Assembly: GCF_030053115.1 (NCBI RefSeq)
Contig: NZ_CP125619.1
Span: forward strand, 2,295,001-2,359,000
Source of the DNA: Pseudomonas svalbardensis
GTDB lineage: Bacteria; Pseudomonadota; Gammaproteobacteria; Pseudomonadales; Pseudomonadaceae
Length of the DNA stretch: 64,000 nt
Direction of reading: 5' to 3'
Shown piece by piece: positions 9,411 to 19,246 of this stretch. A program made the translations under genes and the position numbers. Below the pieces are notes generated by a model. That model was given only the letters and a program-made list of their open reading frames with translations. It searched no databases and was not told where the DNA came from. Position 1 is the stretch's first letter. Each line of letters begins with the position of its first letter.

Positions 9411-11195
9411 ATGAATCATCCAGATCGCAGTGTTTTATCGAATATGGTCAGTGAGTTGGCGACGACGCGCGCGTTGCTTAATTGTTTGATCAAAGAGTTC
9501 GCCCTGCCGGAAAACTGCCTCAGTTACAGTTGGCCGACGCAGATGCAAGGTATCGCCCCGGGCAGTTACCTCGAGGGGCTGGAATGGAAGGGCATTCCCC
9601 TGACCATCAACCTGCCCAACCAGCAGCAGTTCTTTGTGATGGTGGACCGCCGTGATGGTCTGGGCAGTCACCGTTACCTGTCGGACGTCTATGCGCGGCG
9701 TGGCGAGGGCGACTGGTCGTGCCTGAGGTTTACCGAGTTCGTCGAGCAGTTGCTCGCGGCGTGCGAACACATGACCCGCGCCAGCAACGACGAGTTGCTG
9801 GATCAGGTGTTGCAAAGCCAGTTGCTGACCGCGGCCATCGTCGGCCACAACATGGACGGCCAGCACCCGGCACCGCTCAGCGGTTACCTCGCCAGCGAGC
9901 AGGGCTTGTGGTTCGGTCATCCGAACCACCCGGCACCCAAGGCGCGGCTGTGGCCAGCTCATCTGGCCCAGGAAACCTACGCCCCGGAATTCCAGGCCCG
10001 CACGCCATTACACCTGTTCGAGGTGCCGCTGGAAGGATTGAACGTCGGTGCCAACGGCCTGAGCAAAGCCAAAGTGCTGGCCGGTTTTGCCGATCAAGCG
10101 CAGGCGCGGCCAGGGCACGCGGTTATCTGCATGCACCCGGTACAGGCCCAGCTGTTCATGCAGGATGGTCGGGTTCAGCGTTTGTTGAAATCCGCGGCCA
10201 TCGTCGACCTTGGCGCCACAGGGCTGATGGCCAACCCCACTGCGTCCATCCGCACCTGGTACATCGAGGGCCATGAGTTCTTCATCAAGGGCTCGCTGAA
10301 CGTGCGCATCACCAACTGCGTCAGGAAAAACGCCTGGTACGAATTGGAAAGCGCACTGATGATCGACCGAGTCTTTCGTAACCTCCAATTGACCCGGCCG
10401 GAAACCCTTGGCGGGCTCTCGGTGGTGGCCGAACCGGGCATTCTGAGTTGGGCGCCGCAACAGGCCAGCGAAGCCGATAACCACTGGTTCCGCGAACAGA
10501 CCGGGGCGATCCTGCGGGAGAACTTCTGCCTCGACACCGGCACCGACTGCAGCATCATGGCCGGTACGTTGTTCGCTCGTAGCCTGCATTTGCCGCCGTT
10601 GGTGCATGAGTTCCTGAGCCGGTTCAACGGTAATGACATCGACGATCAAACGCTGTTGAGCTGGTTCGACGACTATCAGGCGCTGCTGCTACGGCCGGTG
10701 CTGGCGCTGTTCTTCAATCACGGTATCGTGATGGAACCGCATTTGCAGAACAGCGTGCTGGTGCATGACAACGGTCGTCCACAACGCTTGCTGCTGCGGG
10801 ATTTCGAAGGGGTCAAACTGACCGACGAACTGGGTGCTTCCCGGATCGATGCAGACGTTCATCCACGGGTGCGTGAGTCGCTGCTCTATTCCCGCCAGCA
10901 AGGCTGGAATCGCATCGTCTATTGCCTGTTCGTCAACAACTTGTCCGAGTCGGTACTGGCCCTGAGCTGGGAACGTCCGCACCTGGCGCCGCTGATGTGG
11001 CAACGGGTGGAGCAGCAGTTGATCAGCATCCGCGCCGAATTGACCCGCGCTGCGCCGGAGTTGGACGCACTGATCGCCGGTCAGCCGATTGCCTGCAAAA
11101 CCAACCTGAAAGTTCGCTTGGCAGCCAAGGCTGATCGCCAGGCCAGCTACGTCAGTCTGGTGTCCCCGTGGGGCAAGGAGGCCAAGCATGGATAA
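9411..11195 (+). CDS. acsD: NIS siderophore synthetase, AcsD type
   Basis: A 594-residue IucA/IucC-family synthetase. In Dickeya, AcsD activates citrate with ATP and esterifies it with L-serine, the first step of achromobactin assembly. Family features are HPVQAQLF (about residue 240), ASIRTWYIEGHEFFIKGS with ITNCVRKNAW (citrate and ATP site), and NSVLVHDNG with LLLRDFEGVK near residues 440-470. I start at ATG 9411, where GGAG sits 5 bases upstream and the conserved helix LSNMVSELATTRALLN begins. In-frame GTG 9303/ATG 9306 would add 35-36 residues behind a weaker ribosome site. The stop overlaps the acsE start by 8 bases. Confidence 0.9.
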   Translation: MNHPDRSVLSNMVSELATTRALLNCLIKEFALPENCLSYSWPTQMQGIAPGSYLEGLEWKGIPLTINLPNQQQFFVMVDRRDGLGSHRYLSDVYARRGEGDWSCLRFTEFVEQLLAACEHMTRASNDELLDQVLQSQLLTAAIVGHNMDGQHPAPLSGYLASEQGLWFGHPNHPAPKARLWPAHLAQETYAPEFQARTPLHLFEVPLEGLNVGANGLSKAKVLAGFADQAQARPGHAVICMHPVQAQLFMQDGRVQRLLKSAAIVDLGATGLMANPTASIRTWYIEGHEFFIKGSLNVRITNCVRKNAWYELESALMIDRVFRNLQLTRPETLGGLSVVAEPGILSWAPQQASEADNHWFREQTGAILRENFCLDTGTDCSIMAGTLFARSLHLPPLVHEFLSRFNGNDIDDQTLLSWFDDYQALLLRPVLALFFNHGIVMEPHLQNSVLVHDNGRPQRLLLRDFEGVKLTDELGASRIDADVHPRVRESLLYSRQQGWNRIVYCLFVNNLSESVLALSWERPHLAPLMWQRVEQQLISIRAELTRAAPELDALIAGQPIACKTNLKVRLAAKADRQASYVSLVSPWGKEAKHG

Positions 11196-12399
11196 GCTGC
11201 CCGCGACGGTACTGGCTGCCATCGACGAAGCCCGCATGCAGCACGAAGATCCACTGGCGCTGTTTATCTACGACCTGGACGCGCTGAAACAGCACGTGAC
11301 GCAGGTGATGGCGGCGCTGCCCGAAGGCGTAGAGCTTTACTACGCGATCAAGGCCAACAGCGAAGCGCAAATCCTGGCCGCCGTGGCGCCGTTGGTGCAC
11401 GGGTTCGAGATTTCCTCCGGCGGCGAGATCGATCGCCTCCAGGCCTGCCCGACGCGCAAGCCATTTATCTTCTCCGGCCCCGGCAAGCTGGACTCCGATC
11501 TGCGTTCGGCGCTGCAACATCGGGTTGAAGCGATTCACATCGAAAGCCTGAATGAAATCGTCCGCCTGCAACGGCTGGCACTGGAAGCGGGGCACGTGCA
11601 AGACGTGCTGCTGCGGATCAACCCTGAACTTCCGTCGCCGCTCTCCAGCAAACTGGCGATGGCCGGCACCGCCACACCGTTCGGGATCGATGAGTCGGAA
11701 CTGGCTCAGGCGGTCAGCTGGGTCGATAACGCCAGCCACCTGCGGCTCAAGGGCTTCCATGTGCATGCGATGTCTCATCAGTCGCTGGTGGAACGCCATG
11801 AACAATTGCTCGATCTGTACCTGCAGCGCTGGCCGCAATGGAAGGCGTTGTCAGTGGATCCCGCGGCGATCACCCACCTCAATGTGGGCGGTGGCATCGG
11901 CGTTAATTACCTTGGGCCGCAGCAATTCGACTGGCAGCGCTTGTGTACGCATTTGGGGCAGAGCCTTGCAACGTGCGCCGATGCGCCCATCGTGCGCTTT
12001 GAGCCCGGTCGTTTCATCAGCGCCTTCTGCGGCTACTACTCCATTGAAGTGCTGGACAGGAAAACCAGTCACGGCAAGCATTTCCTGGTCTGTCGGGGCG
12101 GCACCCATCAGTTTCGTTTGCCGGTTGCCCAGGGCCATGATCACCCGATCATTCATCTGCCTCGGCATCGCGTAACGCCAACGGCGACACAACAGGAGTG
12201 GACCGTCGTTGGGCAGCTCTGCACGCCCAAGGATGTGCTGAGCCGCGATTACCCGCTCACCGGAGTGGAGATCGGCGACATGCTGGTGCTGCCGCTGGCG
12301 GGTGCCTATGGCTACAACATCTCCCATGCCGACTTCCTCTGTCATCCGCGACCGCCACAGGTGTTTGTGCAACAGGCCGGAGCCGCCCTGTGGGATTGA
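11188..12399 (+). CDS. acsE: PLP-dependent decarboxylase, AcsE type
   Basis: A 403-residue fold-type-III decarboxylase of the diaminopimelate/ornithine decarboxylase family. In achromobactin synthesis this enzyme is thought to decarboxylate the serine moiety of the citryl-serine made by AcsD, giving the ethanolamine unit. The PLP lysine is K55 (YYAIKANSE). Other marks are HGFEISSGGEID, the glycine-rich phosphate loop NVGGGIGVNY, EPGRFIS, and the active-site cysteine segment LCTPKDVLSRD from the partner subunit. AAGGAGG precedes ATG 11188, which overlaps acsD. The MFS gene overlaps its end. Confidence 0.9.
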   Translation: MDKLPATVLAAIDEARMQHEDPLALFIYDLDALKQHVTQVMAALPEGVELYYAIKANSEAQILAAVAPLVHGFEISSGGEIDRLQACPTRKPFIFSGPGKLDSDLRSALQHRVEAIHIESLNEIVRLQRLALEAGHVQDVLLRINPELPSPLSSKLAMAGTATPFGIDESELAQAVSWVDNASHLRLKGFHVHAMSHQSLVERHEQLLDLYLQRWPQWKALSVDPAAITHLNVGGGIGVNYLGPQQFDWQRLCTHLGQSLATCADAPIVRFEPGRFISAFCGYYSIEVLDRKTSHGKHFLVCRGGTHQFRLPVAQGHDHPIIHLPRHRVTPTATQQEWTVVGQLCTPKDVLSRDYPLTGVEIGDMLVLPLAGAYGYNISHADFLCHPRPPQVFVQQAGAALWD

Positions 12400-13823
12400 C
12401 GTTTGCCGTGCCGCGCTGGTTGGTGGTGGTCAATGTGTTGTTGGGCACGCTGACGGTCAGCCTGAACAACAGCTCGCTGAATCCGGCGTTGCCGGCGTTC
12501 ATGGAGGCCTTTGATATCGGCCCGCTGTTGGCCACCTGGATTGTGGCTGCGTTCATGGTGAGCATGGGCATGACCATGCCCCTCACCAGTTTTCTCAGTC
12601 AGCGGATGGGGCGCAAATCCCTGTATTTGTGGGGCGTGGCGTTGTTTGTCTGCGGTTCGCTGTTGGGGGCGCTGGCCAACTCCATCGCGCTGGTGATTAC
12701 CGCGCGCGTGGTGCAAGGCATCGCCAGCGGACTGATGATTCCGTTGTCGCTGGCGATCATTTTTTCGGTGTACGCCAAGGGTGAGCGGGGCAGGGTCACC
12801 GGTCTGTGGGGCGCGGCGGTCATGCTGGCACCGGCATTGGGACCCTTGTGCGGGAGCCTGATGCTGGAGTGGTTCAGTTGGCGCTCGCTGTTCCTGATGA
12901 ATGTGCCGATTGGCCTGCTGGCGCTGATCCTGGGTGTCGGCGTTTTGCCTGCTTCCGAAGCATCGGAACGCAAACCTTTCGACCTGGCGGGTTACCTGTT
13001 GATCGCGACGGGCATCGGTCTGCTGATGATCGCCGTTGGCCGTCTGCGCCATGCCGAAGCCCTCACTGATCCGCTCAACCTTGGCATGCTGCTGGCGGCG
13101 ATCCTGTGTCTGGTGGCGTTTGTACGACTGGAACTGAACCGGGCTTCGCCGCTGCTCAACCTGCGCATCTTTGCCCTGCGCGGTTATCGCTTGAGCGTAA
13201 TCATCGCGGTGGTGCAGTCGGTCGGCATGTTCGAGTGTCTGGTCCTGCTGCCGTTGCTGGTGCAAGTGGTGATGGGCTACAGCGCTATCTGGACCGGCCT
13301 GTCGCTGCTGTGCACGGCGCTGTTCGCCAGCCTGTTCGGGCATGTCGGCGGCAAGTGGTTGGACCGGCACGGCCCGCGTGGCGTGGTGCTCTGGGGGCTG
13401 CTGCTGACCGGGGGCGCCACGTTGGGATTGGGCGTGCTGGGGGCTGGCGCTTCAATCGGTGTGGTGTTTTTCCTGATGATGGTCCGCGGTGCCGGGCTGG
13501 GCCTGTCCTATATCCCCATCACCACCGCCGGGCTCGATGCACTGCCTGAACCGATGGTCACTCAGGGCGCGGCGATGAACAACATTTCCCGTCGTCTCGT
13601 CTCGTCACTGGCCATCGTGATCGCCTCCCTGTGGCTGGAATTCCGCCTGACTGCCGAGACCGGGGGCGGGGTGGTTTCGATGGCCAGCTCGGGGGCGATC
13701 AGCGAGGTCTTCATGGCCACCGGCATTCTCATCCTGCTGGCATTGCCCTGTGCCTGGCGTTTTCCCGTTCACGCATCCGACGAGCCGGCCGAGGCATTGC
13801 CCTCAGCCCTCGAACACCGTTAA
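12390..13823 (+). CDS. yhcA: MFS exporter of the achromobactin cluster (DHA2 type)
   Basis: A 477-residue, highly hydrophobic transporter with about 14 membrane spans, as in the DHA2 drug:proton antiporters. It has the loop motif GRKSLYLWG after span 2, the span-4 segment ARVVQGIASGLMIPLSLAII and span-5 LAPALGPLCG (antiporter signature). In the Dickeya and P. syringae achromobactin clusters the gene at this position is yhcA, the presumed siderophore exporter. I place the start at GTG 12390, with GGAG upstream and a 10-base overlap with acsE; TTG 12396 is the alternative. A longer in-frame opening back to 12198 lies inside acsE and is not used. Confidence 0.85.
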   Translation: MGLTFAVPRWLVVVNVLLGTLTVSLNNSSLNPALPAFMEAFDIGPLLATWIVAAFMVSMGMTMPLTSFLSQRMGRKSLYLWGVALFVCGSLLGALANSIALVITARVVQGIASGLMIPLSLAIIFSVYAKGERGRVTGLWGAAVMLAPALGPLCGSLMLEWFSWRSLFLMNVPIGLLALILGVGVLPASEASERKPFDLAGYLLIATGIGLLMIAVGRLRHAEALTDPLNLGMLLAAILCLVAFVRLELNRASPLLNLRIFALRGYRLSVIIAVVQSVGMFECLVLLPLLVQVVMGYSAIWTGLSLLCTALFASLFGHVGGKWLDRHGPRGVVLWGLLLTGGATLGLGVLGAGASIGVVFFLMMVRGAGLGLSYIPITTAGLDALPEPMVTQGAAMNNISRRLVSSLAIVIASLWLEFRLTAETGGGVVSMASSGAISEVFMATGILILLALPCAWRFPVHASDEPAEALPSALEHR

Positions 13824-13842
13824 TTCTTTCACGGACAAGGTT

Positions 13843-15714
13843 ATGACTATGGCGACTTCTTCACAGGCAACACATCAAGCTGCGGATTCAGCGCCAGGCG
13901 TCTGGCTGGCGACGGCCGATCCCCGCCACTATCAGCAAGTGGAACAGCGCGTGGTGGGCCAGCTGCTGCAAACGCTGCTGTATGAAAACGTCCTGCCGTA
14001 TCGCCATTCGCCCCTCGATGGCGGCCAGTACCGTTTTGTCGTCAGCGGCTTCGACGCGCAGCAACAACCGGTGGAGTACCACTGCAGCGGATTGCTCAGC
14101 GAAAGCTTCGAGCTGATCCGTCTCGACTATGCCAGTCTCGAACGCGTAGATGCGTTGGGCGCGCGCAGCCGGCCGCACCTTCATCAAGCATTGGCGGAGC
14201 TGCTGATCGAACTTCAGGAAAGCCCGCACCTGCCACGCTTCACCTATGAGCTTGAACAAACGATGCTCAAGGATCTGCAATCGCGCAGCCAGGGTTACCA
14301 AGCGGCAAAGCCAACCCATCAACTGGATGTCGATGCGCTGGAACAGCACTTCATGGACGCCCACAGCTATCATCCTTGCTACAAATCGCGCATCGGTTTC
14401 TCGCTCAAGGACAACGCCCGTTACGGGCCGGAATTTGCCGCGCCCATCGCGATTGTCTGGCTGGCCGTGGCCAAATCCTGCGGGGCGATGAACATCTCGC
14501 AGCACCTGGATTACGAAGGATTTATCCAGCAGGAATTCGGATTTCAGCGCTGGCAGCAACTGGCTGAGACCCTCACCGACCACGGCAAGGCGATGGGCGA
14601 TTATTGGTTGATGCCGGTGCACCCGTGGCAGTGGGAAAACGTCATCGTTCCCGTTTTCTACCCAGAACTGGTCAGCGGTGAAGTGATCTATCTGGGCATC
14701 ACGGATGATCGCTATCAGGCGCAGCAATCGATCCGCACCCTGGCCAACGTCACTGAGAAAAAGCGGCCTTACGTCAAGCTCGCGCTGAGCATGACCAATA
14801 CCTCCAGTACCCGAATTCTGGCCCGGCACACGGTGATGAACGGCCCGATCATCACCGACTGGTTGCAGCAGTTGATCGGCAGCGACAGCACCGCCCGCGA
14901 CCTTGGCTTTGTGATTCTCGGTGAAGTGGTTGGCGTCAGCTTTGACTACGATCACCTGCCCGCCACGCGGATGTCCCAGGCCTACGGCACGATGGGCACC
15001 CTGTGGCGCGAGAGCATTCACCAGTACCTGCAAGACGACGAGCAAGCGGTGCCGTTCAATGGCTTGAGCTCCGTGGACAACCGCTACGGACCGGGGGAAC
15101 AGACCCCGTTCATCGATGCGTGGATTGCTCAATACGGCCTGCACGCCTGGACGCGCCAACTGTTGCAGGTGGCAGTGTCGCCGATCATTCACATGCTGTA
15201 CGCCGAAGGCATCGGCATGGAATCCCATGGACAAAACATCGTCCTGATCGTGAAGCAGGGCTGGCCACAACGTATTGCCCTGAAAGACTTCCATGACGGC
15301 GTGCGCTATTCACCGCAGCACTTGGGGCGCCCCGAACTGTGCCCGACCCTGGTGCCGCTGCCCGCCAGCCACGCCAAGCTAAACCGTAACTCGTTCATCC
15401 TCACCGACGACCTGGATGCGGTCCGGGATTTTTCCTGTGATTCGTTCTTTTTCATCGCCCTGGCCGAGATGGCGATTTTCCTGCATCAGCACTATCAGCT
15501 GGAAGAAGCCGGGTTCTGGCAGATGACTGCCGAGGTGATCACTGCTTACCAGGCTGAACATCCGCAACACCGTCCGCGTTATGCAGCGTTTGATGTTTTC
15601 GCGCCGTTCTACGAAGTGGAAGAACTGACCAAGCGCCGCCTGCTGGGCGACGGCGAACGTCGTTTCAAATCGGTGCCGAATCCGCTGCACGCGTTCCGGC
15701 CGCAATCATGCTGA
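13843..15714 (+). CDS. acsC: NIS siderophore synthetase, AcsC type
   Basis: A 623-residue IucA/IucC-family synthetase, one of three in the operon. It shows MPVHPWQWENVI (about residue 260), the SMTNTSSTRILARHTV segment near residue 325, and IGMESHGQNIVLI with RIALKDFHDG near residue 465, all part of the ATP/carboxylate site. In achromobactin assembly AcsC acts after AcsD; it is generally linked to incorporation of 2-oxoglutarate, but I cannot confirm its exact substrate from sequence. ATG 13843 lies 19 bases after the exporter stop; an earlier ATG at 13750 lies inside the exporter gene. The stop overlaps acsB by 7 bases. Confidence 0.9.
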   Translation: MTMATSSQATHQAADSAPGVWLATADPRHYQQVEQRVVGQLLQTLLYENVLPYRHSPLDGGQYRFVVSGFDAQQQPVEYHCSGLLSESFELIRLDYASLERVDALGARSRPHLHQALAELLIELQESPHLPRFTYELEQTMLKDLQSRSQGYQAAKPTHQLDVDALEQHFMDAHSYHPCYKSRIGFSLKDNARYGPEFAAPIAIVWLAVAKSCGAMNISQHLDYEGFIQQEFGFQRWQQLAETLTDHGKAMGDYWLMPVHPWQWENVIVPVFYPELVSGEVIYLGITDDRYQAQQSIRTLANVTEKKRPYVKLALSMTNTSSTRILARHTVMNGPIITDWLQQLIGSDSTARDLGFVILGEVVGVSFDYDHLPATRMSQAYGTMGTLWRESIHQYLQDDEQAVPFNGLSSVDNRYGPGEQTPFIDAWIAQYGLHAWTRQLLQVAVSPIIHMLYAEGIGMESHGQNIVLIVKQGWPQRIALKDFHDGVRYSPQHLGRPELCPTLVPLPASHAKLNRNSFILTDDLDAVRDFSCDSFFFIALAEMAIFLHQHYQLEEAGFWQMTAEVITAYQAEHPQHRPRYAAFDVFAPFYEVEELTKRRLLGDGERRFKSVPNPLHAFRPQSC

Positions 15715-16481
15715 GGACCAATCTGCTCAAGCAGAACCTCAGAACAGGTGAGCCGGTCTACGGCCTGATCAGCTCGATTCCGTCGCCAGCGGCCATCGAA
15801 CTGATTGCCGAGGCGGGTTTTGATTTTGTGATCATCGATATGGAACACGTGCTGATCAACCCCGAGACCGTGGAGAACATGATCCGCACCGCTGAGAGTT
15901 ACGCGCTGACCCCACTGGTGCGGGTGGCCGACCTCAACCCGAAAATCCTGCTGCGCCTGCTCGATGGCGGTGCCCAGGGCATTGTGTTGCCGATGATCGA
16001 AGGCCCCGAGCCCTTGGCCGAAAGCATTCGGGCGTGCAAATACCACCCGCAGGGCACCCGCAGCCTGAATGCCGGTCGCCCCGGTGCCTTTGGCAAACAC
16101 AGCCTGGCGGAGTACGTCGCGCTGGCCAATGAGCAAATCATGGTCGTGGCGATGATCGAAAGTGCCGAAGGTGTGCGGCGGGCGGCAGAGATTGTCGCGG
16201 TGCCTGGCTTGGACATGATTCTGGAAGGGGCCGCCGACTTGTCGCAATCGATGGGCATGCCTTGGCAGATCGACCGGCCCGAGGTGCAGCAAGCGCTGCT
16301 CTCCAGCTGGCATGCGGCGAGTGCCGCGGGCGTGCCGTATTGCGCGATTCCACGCCAGCCGGGCGACCACGGACGGTGGTTGGCTCGCGGCGTAAAAAGC
16401 TTTGTTTTGGGTGACGAGCGTGGCATCGCTTTTCGTGCCCTCCAGGCCAGATTGGCCGCCACTTCAGCAGAAGGAAAATAA
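15708..16481 (+). CDS. acsB: HpcH/HpaI aldolase-family protein, proposed citrate synthase of the pathway
   Basis: A 257-residue TIM-barrel protein of the HpcH/HpaI aldolase/citrate lyase family. It has the metal/substrate segments DFVIIDMEHV (about residue 42), GIVLPMIEGPEP and MVVAMIESAEG, and RSLNAGRPGAFG. Homologue SbnG of the staphyloferrin B cluster makes citrate from oxaloacetate and acetyl-CoA, so AcsB probably supplies citrate to AcsD. That role is inferred from the family and from position between acsC and acsA. The start overlaps the acsC stop by 7 bases. Confidence 0.87.
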   Translation: MLRTNLLKQNLRTGEPVYGLISSIPSPAAIELIAEAGFDFVIIDMEHVLINPETVENMIRTAESYALTPLVRVADLNPKILLRLLDGGAQGIVLPMIEGPEPLAESIRACKYHPQGTRSLNAGRPGAFGKHSLAEYVALANEQIMVVAMIESAEGVRRAAEIVAVPGLDMILEGAADLSQSMGMPWQIDRPEVQQALLSSWHAASAAGVPYCAIPRQPGDHGRWLARGVKSFVLGDERGIAFRALQARLAATSAEGK

Positions 16482-16485
16482 TCGG

Positions 16486-18333
16486 ATGAACTTCACCGCA
16501 ATGGCCGCCGACAGGGTGATGCAGGATCTGGTCGATTGTTTGCTGGCCGAACATTTTTTCGGGACCGAGCCGCTGAATCTGGTGGCGCCATCGTCATCGG
16601 CCGATCAGCCGTTTACCGGGTTGAGCGCCGAACAACGGATCTGGGAATGGCCCAGCGATCCTCAAGGTTGCATCGTCATTGCCTTGCGTCCCGGTATAAC
16701 TCAGCAATGGGAGAAAGTACCGGGCACGCCGGTTTGGGCGCGACAGAATGACCAACTGACCGCGCTGTCACCCGAGGCCTTCACGACCCGGGTGTTGGCA
16801 GGGATGACCGATCGCTACCCGGACAATGAAAAAGGCTTCGCCCTGTTCCTGGATGTGCTGCGCACCAGCGTCCGGCAAACCGAGTTGTCCCTGGCCCATC
16901 GGGTTGACAGCGAACGTTTGCTGGAAAAGAGCAACGCGGACTTCTTCCTTGCGATGGAACAGTGGGCTTCGCTGCGTGATCGTCCCTACCATCCGCTGGC
17001 CAAAGCCAAGCAGGGTTTGAGCGAAACCGAATACCAGCAGTATCAGGCCGAATTTGCCCGTCCGGTGGCGCTCAATTGGGTCGCGGTCGACCGCACGTTG
17101 CTGCAATGCGGCGTCGGCGTGACGGACCTGGCGCAGCGTTATCCCGCCCACTACCTGTTGCCGCCGCTGTTGCAGGCCAACTTGCAACAAGAGCTGCAGC
17201 AGCGCGGCATTGCCCAGAGCCACATCGCGCTGCCGGTTCACCCGTGGCAGTTCGAACATGTGCTGGAGGCGCAACTCGGCGACGCGTTCGCCAAGGGTGA
17301 TTGCCATCGACTGGACTTCACTGACGGTGATTTCTTCGCCACCTCGTCATTGCGCTCGATGACCCCGTGCTTCAACAGCGCCGATTACCTCAAGTTGCCG
17401 ATGGCAATCTATTCGCTGGGCGCTTCGCGTTACCTGCCCGCGGTGAAAATGATCAATGGCGGCCTGAGTGAGGCGCTGCTGCGTCAGGCACTGAGCAAGG
17501 ATCAAACCCTGCAACAGTCCCTGCACCTGTGCGACGAAACCAAATGGTGGGCGTTCATGCCACCAGACGCGACGCTGTTCGACGAAGCGCCGCGTCACCT
17601 GTCGGCCATGGTGCGCGGCTATCCACCCGCGCTGCTCGAAGATCCGGACTGCCGACTGGTGCCCATGGCGGCATTGGGCACACCGCTGCCGGGTAGCAAT
17701 CAGCACTTCTTCGATGACTGGATGGCCTACCGCCAACTGCCGGCCAACGCCGCGTCGGTGATGACGTTGTTCCGCGAGTTGTGCCACAGCTTCTTCGATA
17801 TCAACCTGCGGATGTTCCGCATCGGCATGCTCGGTGAAATTCACGGGCAGAACGCGGTGCTGGTGTGGAAGGCCGGTTACGCGCAGGGCTTGCTGTTGCG
17901 CGATCACGATTCGTTGCGCATCTTCGTGCCGTGGCTGGAACGCAACGGCTTGGCCGACCCGGCTTACCGATTGAAGAAGGGACACGCCAACACGCTGTAC
18001 CACGATTGCCCTGAAGACCTGCTGTTCTGGTTGCAGACCCTGGGCATTCAGGTCAACTTCCGCGCCATCATCGATACGCTGGCTGAGGTCTACGCATTGC
18101 CGGCGACCGGGTTGTGGACGGCGATGGGCGAAGTGCTCAACGAGTTGATCGAAACGATCGAGTTTGACGCCGAGGCGCGGATCATGATCAAGCACCAGTT
18201 GTTCGAAGCGCCACATTGGCCACAGAAATTGCTGCTCACCCCGATGATCGAACGCGCGGGCGGCCCTGGCAGCATGCCGTTTGGCAAAGGGCAGGTGGTC
18301 AATCCGTTTCACAGGCTCGATCGTGAAGCCTGA
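16486..18333 (+). CDS. acsA: NIS siderophore synthetase, AcsA type
   Basis: A 615-residue IucA/IucC-family synthetase. Conserved parts are LPVHPWQFEHVL (about residue 245), FFATSSLRSMTPCF near residue 285, KMINGGLSEALLRQ, and the C-terminal IGMLGEIHGQNAVLV with LLLRDHDSLRI. In the achromobactin pathway AcsA carries out a condensation with diaminobutyrate or its adduct; the precise step is not readable from sequence. ATG 16486 follows AAGGA by 10 bases. An opening from 16402 lies inside acsB and is rejected. The cbrA gene overlaps its end by 11 bases. Confidence 0.9.
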   Translation: MNFTAMAADRVMQDLVDCLLAEHFFGTEPLNLVAPSSSADQPFTGLSAEQRIWEWPSDPQGCIVIALRPGITQQWEKVPGTPVWARQNDQLTALSPEAFTTRVLAGMTDRYPDNEKGFALFLDVLRTSVRQTELSLAHRVDSERLLEKSNADFFLAMEQWASLRDRPYHPLAKAKQGLSETEYQQYQAEFARPVALNWVAVDRTLLQCGVGVTDLAQRYPAHYLLPPLLQANLQQELQQRGIAQSHIALPVHPWQFEHVLEAQLGDAFAKGDCHRLDFTDGDFFATSSLRSMTPCFNSADYLKLPMAIYSLGASRYLPAVKMINGGLSEALLRQALSKDQTLQQSLHLCDETKWWAFMPPDATLFDEAPRHLSAMVRGYPPALLEDPDCRLVPMAALGTPLPGSNQHFFDDWMAYRQLPANAASVMTLFRELCHSFFDINLRMFRIGMLGEIHGQNAVLVWKAGYAQGLLLRDHDSLRIFVPWLERNGLADPAYRLKKGHANTLYHDCPEDLLFWLQTLGIQVNFRAIIDTLAEVYALPATGLWTAMGEVLNELIETIEFDAEARIMIKHQLFEAPHWPQKLLLTPMIERAGGPGSMPFGKGQVVNPFHRLDREA

Positions 18334-19246
18334 ACCGCGATGTCATCCCTCCAGGCGCACGCTGTTGCGACTGTCCCTGGGGGCGCTCGCCCTCAGGTTT
18401 TCCGCGCCGGCGTGGGCCGAGGCTGGCGCCGCGCCGTTGCGGGTGATCACTTTGTTTCAGGGCGCCACCGACTGCGCCGTGGTATTGGGCGTGACCCCGT
18501 GTGGCGTGGTTGATTCCTGGAGCGAAAAACCGACCTATCGCTATTTGCGCGCGGCACTGGGTACTGTGCCCCATGTCGGGCTGGAAACCCAGCCCAGCCT
18601 TGAGGACATCGCGCTGCTCAAGCCGGACTTGATCGTTGCCTCGCGCTATCGCCATGAACGCATTGCGCCGTTACTCAAGCGGATCGCTCCGGTGCTGATG
18701 CTGGAGGAAGTGTTTGAACTCAAAAAGACCCTGGCGCTGATGGGCGCTGCATTACACCAGCAACAGAGGGCCGACGAGATTTTGAACCGATGGGAGCAAC
18801 GCGTGGCACAGCTGTGTGAGCAACTGCAGCAGACATTTGCCGACCGCTGGCCTCCCACGGTGTCGATTCTGGATATCCGCGAAGACCACATTCGCAGTTA
18901 CCTGCCGGCGAGTTTTCCGGGCTCCGTGCTCAGCGAACTGGGATTCAATTGGAGTGACAGCAGCCGGGAGGCGAGCGGGGTATCGATCAAACTCACCAGC
19001 AAGGAAAGCCTTGCCGTGGTGAATGCCGACATTTTTTTTGTGTTCCTGCGCGCGCAGAACGCGGCGGTGCAGCGCAACTACGAGAGCCTGGTTCAACACC
19101 CGCTGTGGAAGCAGATGCGTGCCCCGCAGCAAGGACAGGTGTGGCAGGTCGATGGCGTCGCGTGGAGTCTGTCGGGCGGGATGTTGGGGGCCAATCTGAT
19201 GCTCGACGACGTGGCCCGCGTGGCCGCCGCGCAGGTGGCCTCATGA
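18323..19246 (+). CDS. cbrA: Ferric siderophore ABC transporter, periplasmic binding protein
   Basis: A 307-residue FhuD/FepB-type binding protein that captures the ferric siderophore after passage through the TonB receptor. The N-terminus carries a Tat-like signal, [19 protein letters not shown], with cleavage near AWA-EA. Fold features include TPCGVVDSW, the [14 protein letters not shown] strand-helix and a C-terminal [11 protein letters not shown] start at GTG 18323, just ahead of the twin-arginine signal and 11 bases inside acsA; an ATG at 18281 would bury the signal peptide. It overlaps cbrB by 4 bases. Confidence 0.88.
   Translation: MKPEPRCHPSRRTLLRLSLGALALRFSAPAWAEAGAAPLRVITLFQGATDCAVVLGVTPCGVVDSWSEKPTYRYLRAALGTVPHVGLETQPSLEDIALLKPDLIVASRYRHERIAPLLKRIAPVLMLEEVFELKKTLALMGAALHQQQRADEILNRWEQRVAQLCEQLQQTFADRWPPTVSILDIREDHIRSYLPASFPGSVLSELGFNWSDSSREASGVSIKLTSKESLAVVNADIFFVFLRAQNAAVQRNYESLVQHPLWKQMRAPQQGQVWQVDGVAWSLSGGMLGANLMLDDVARVAAAQVAS

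Noticed and set aside
13888..15294. A 468-codon open frame antisense to acsC
   Set aside because: It mirrors the third-position GC bias of acsC and has no recognisable protein features.
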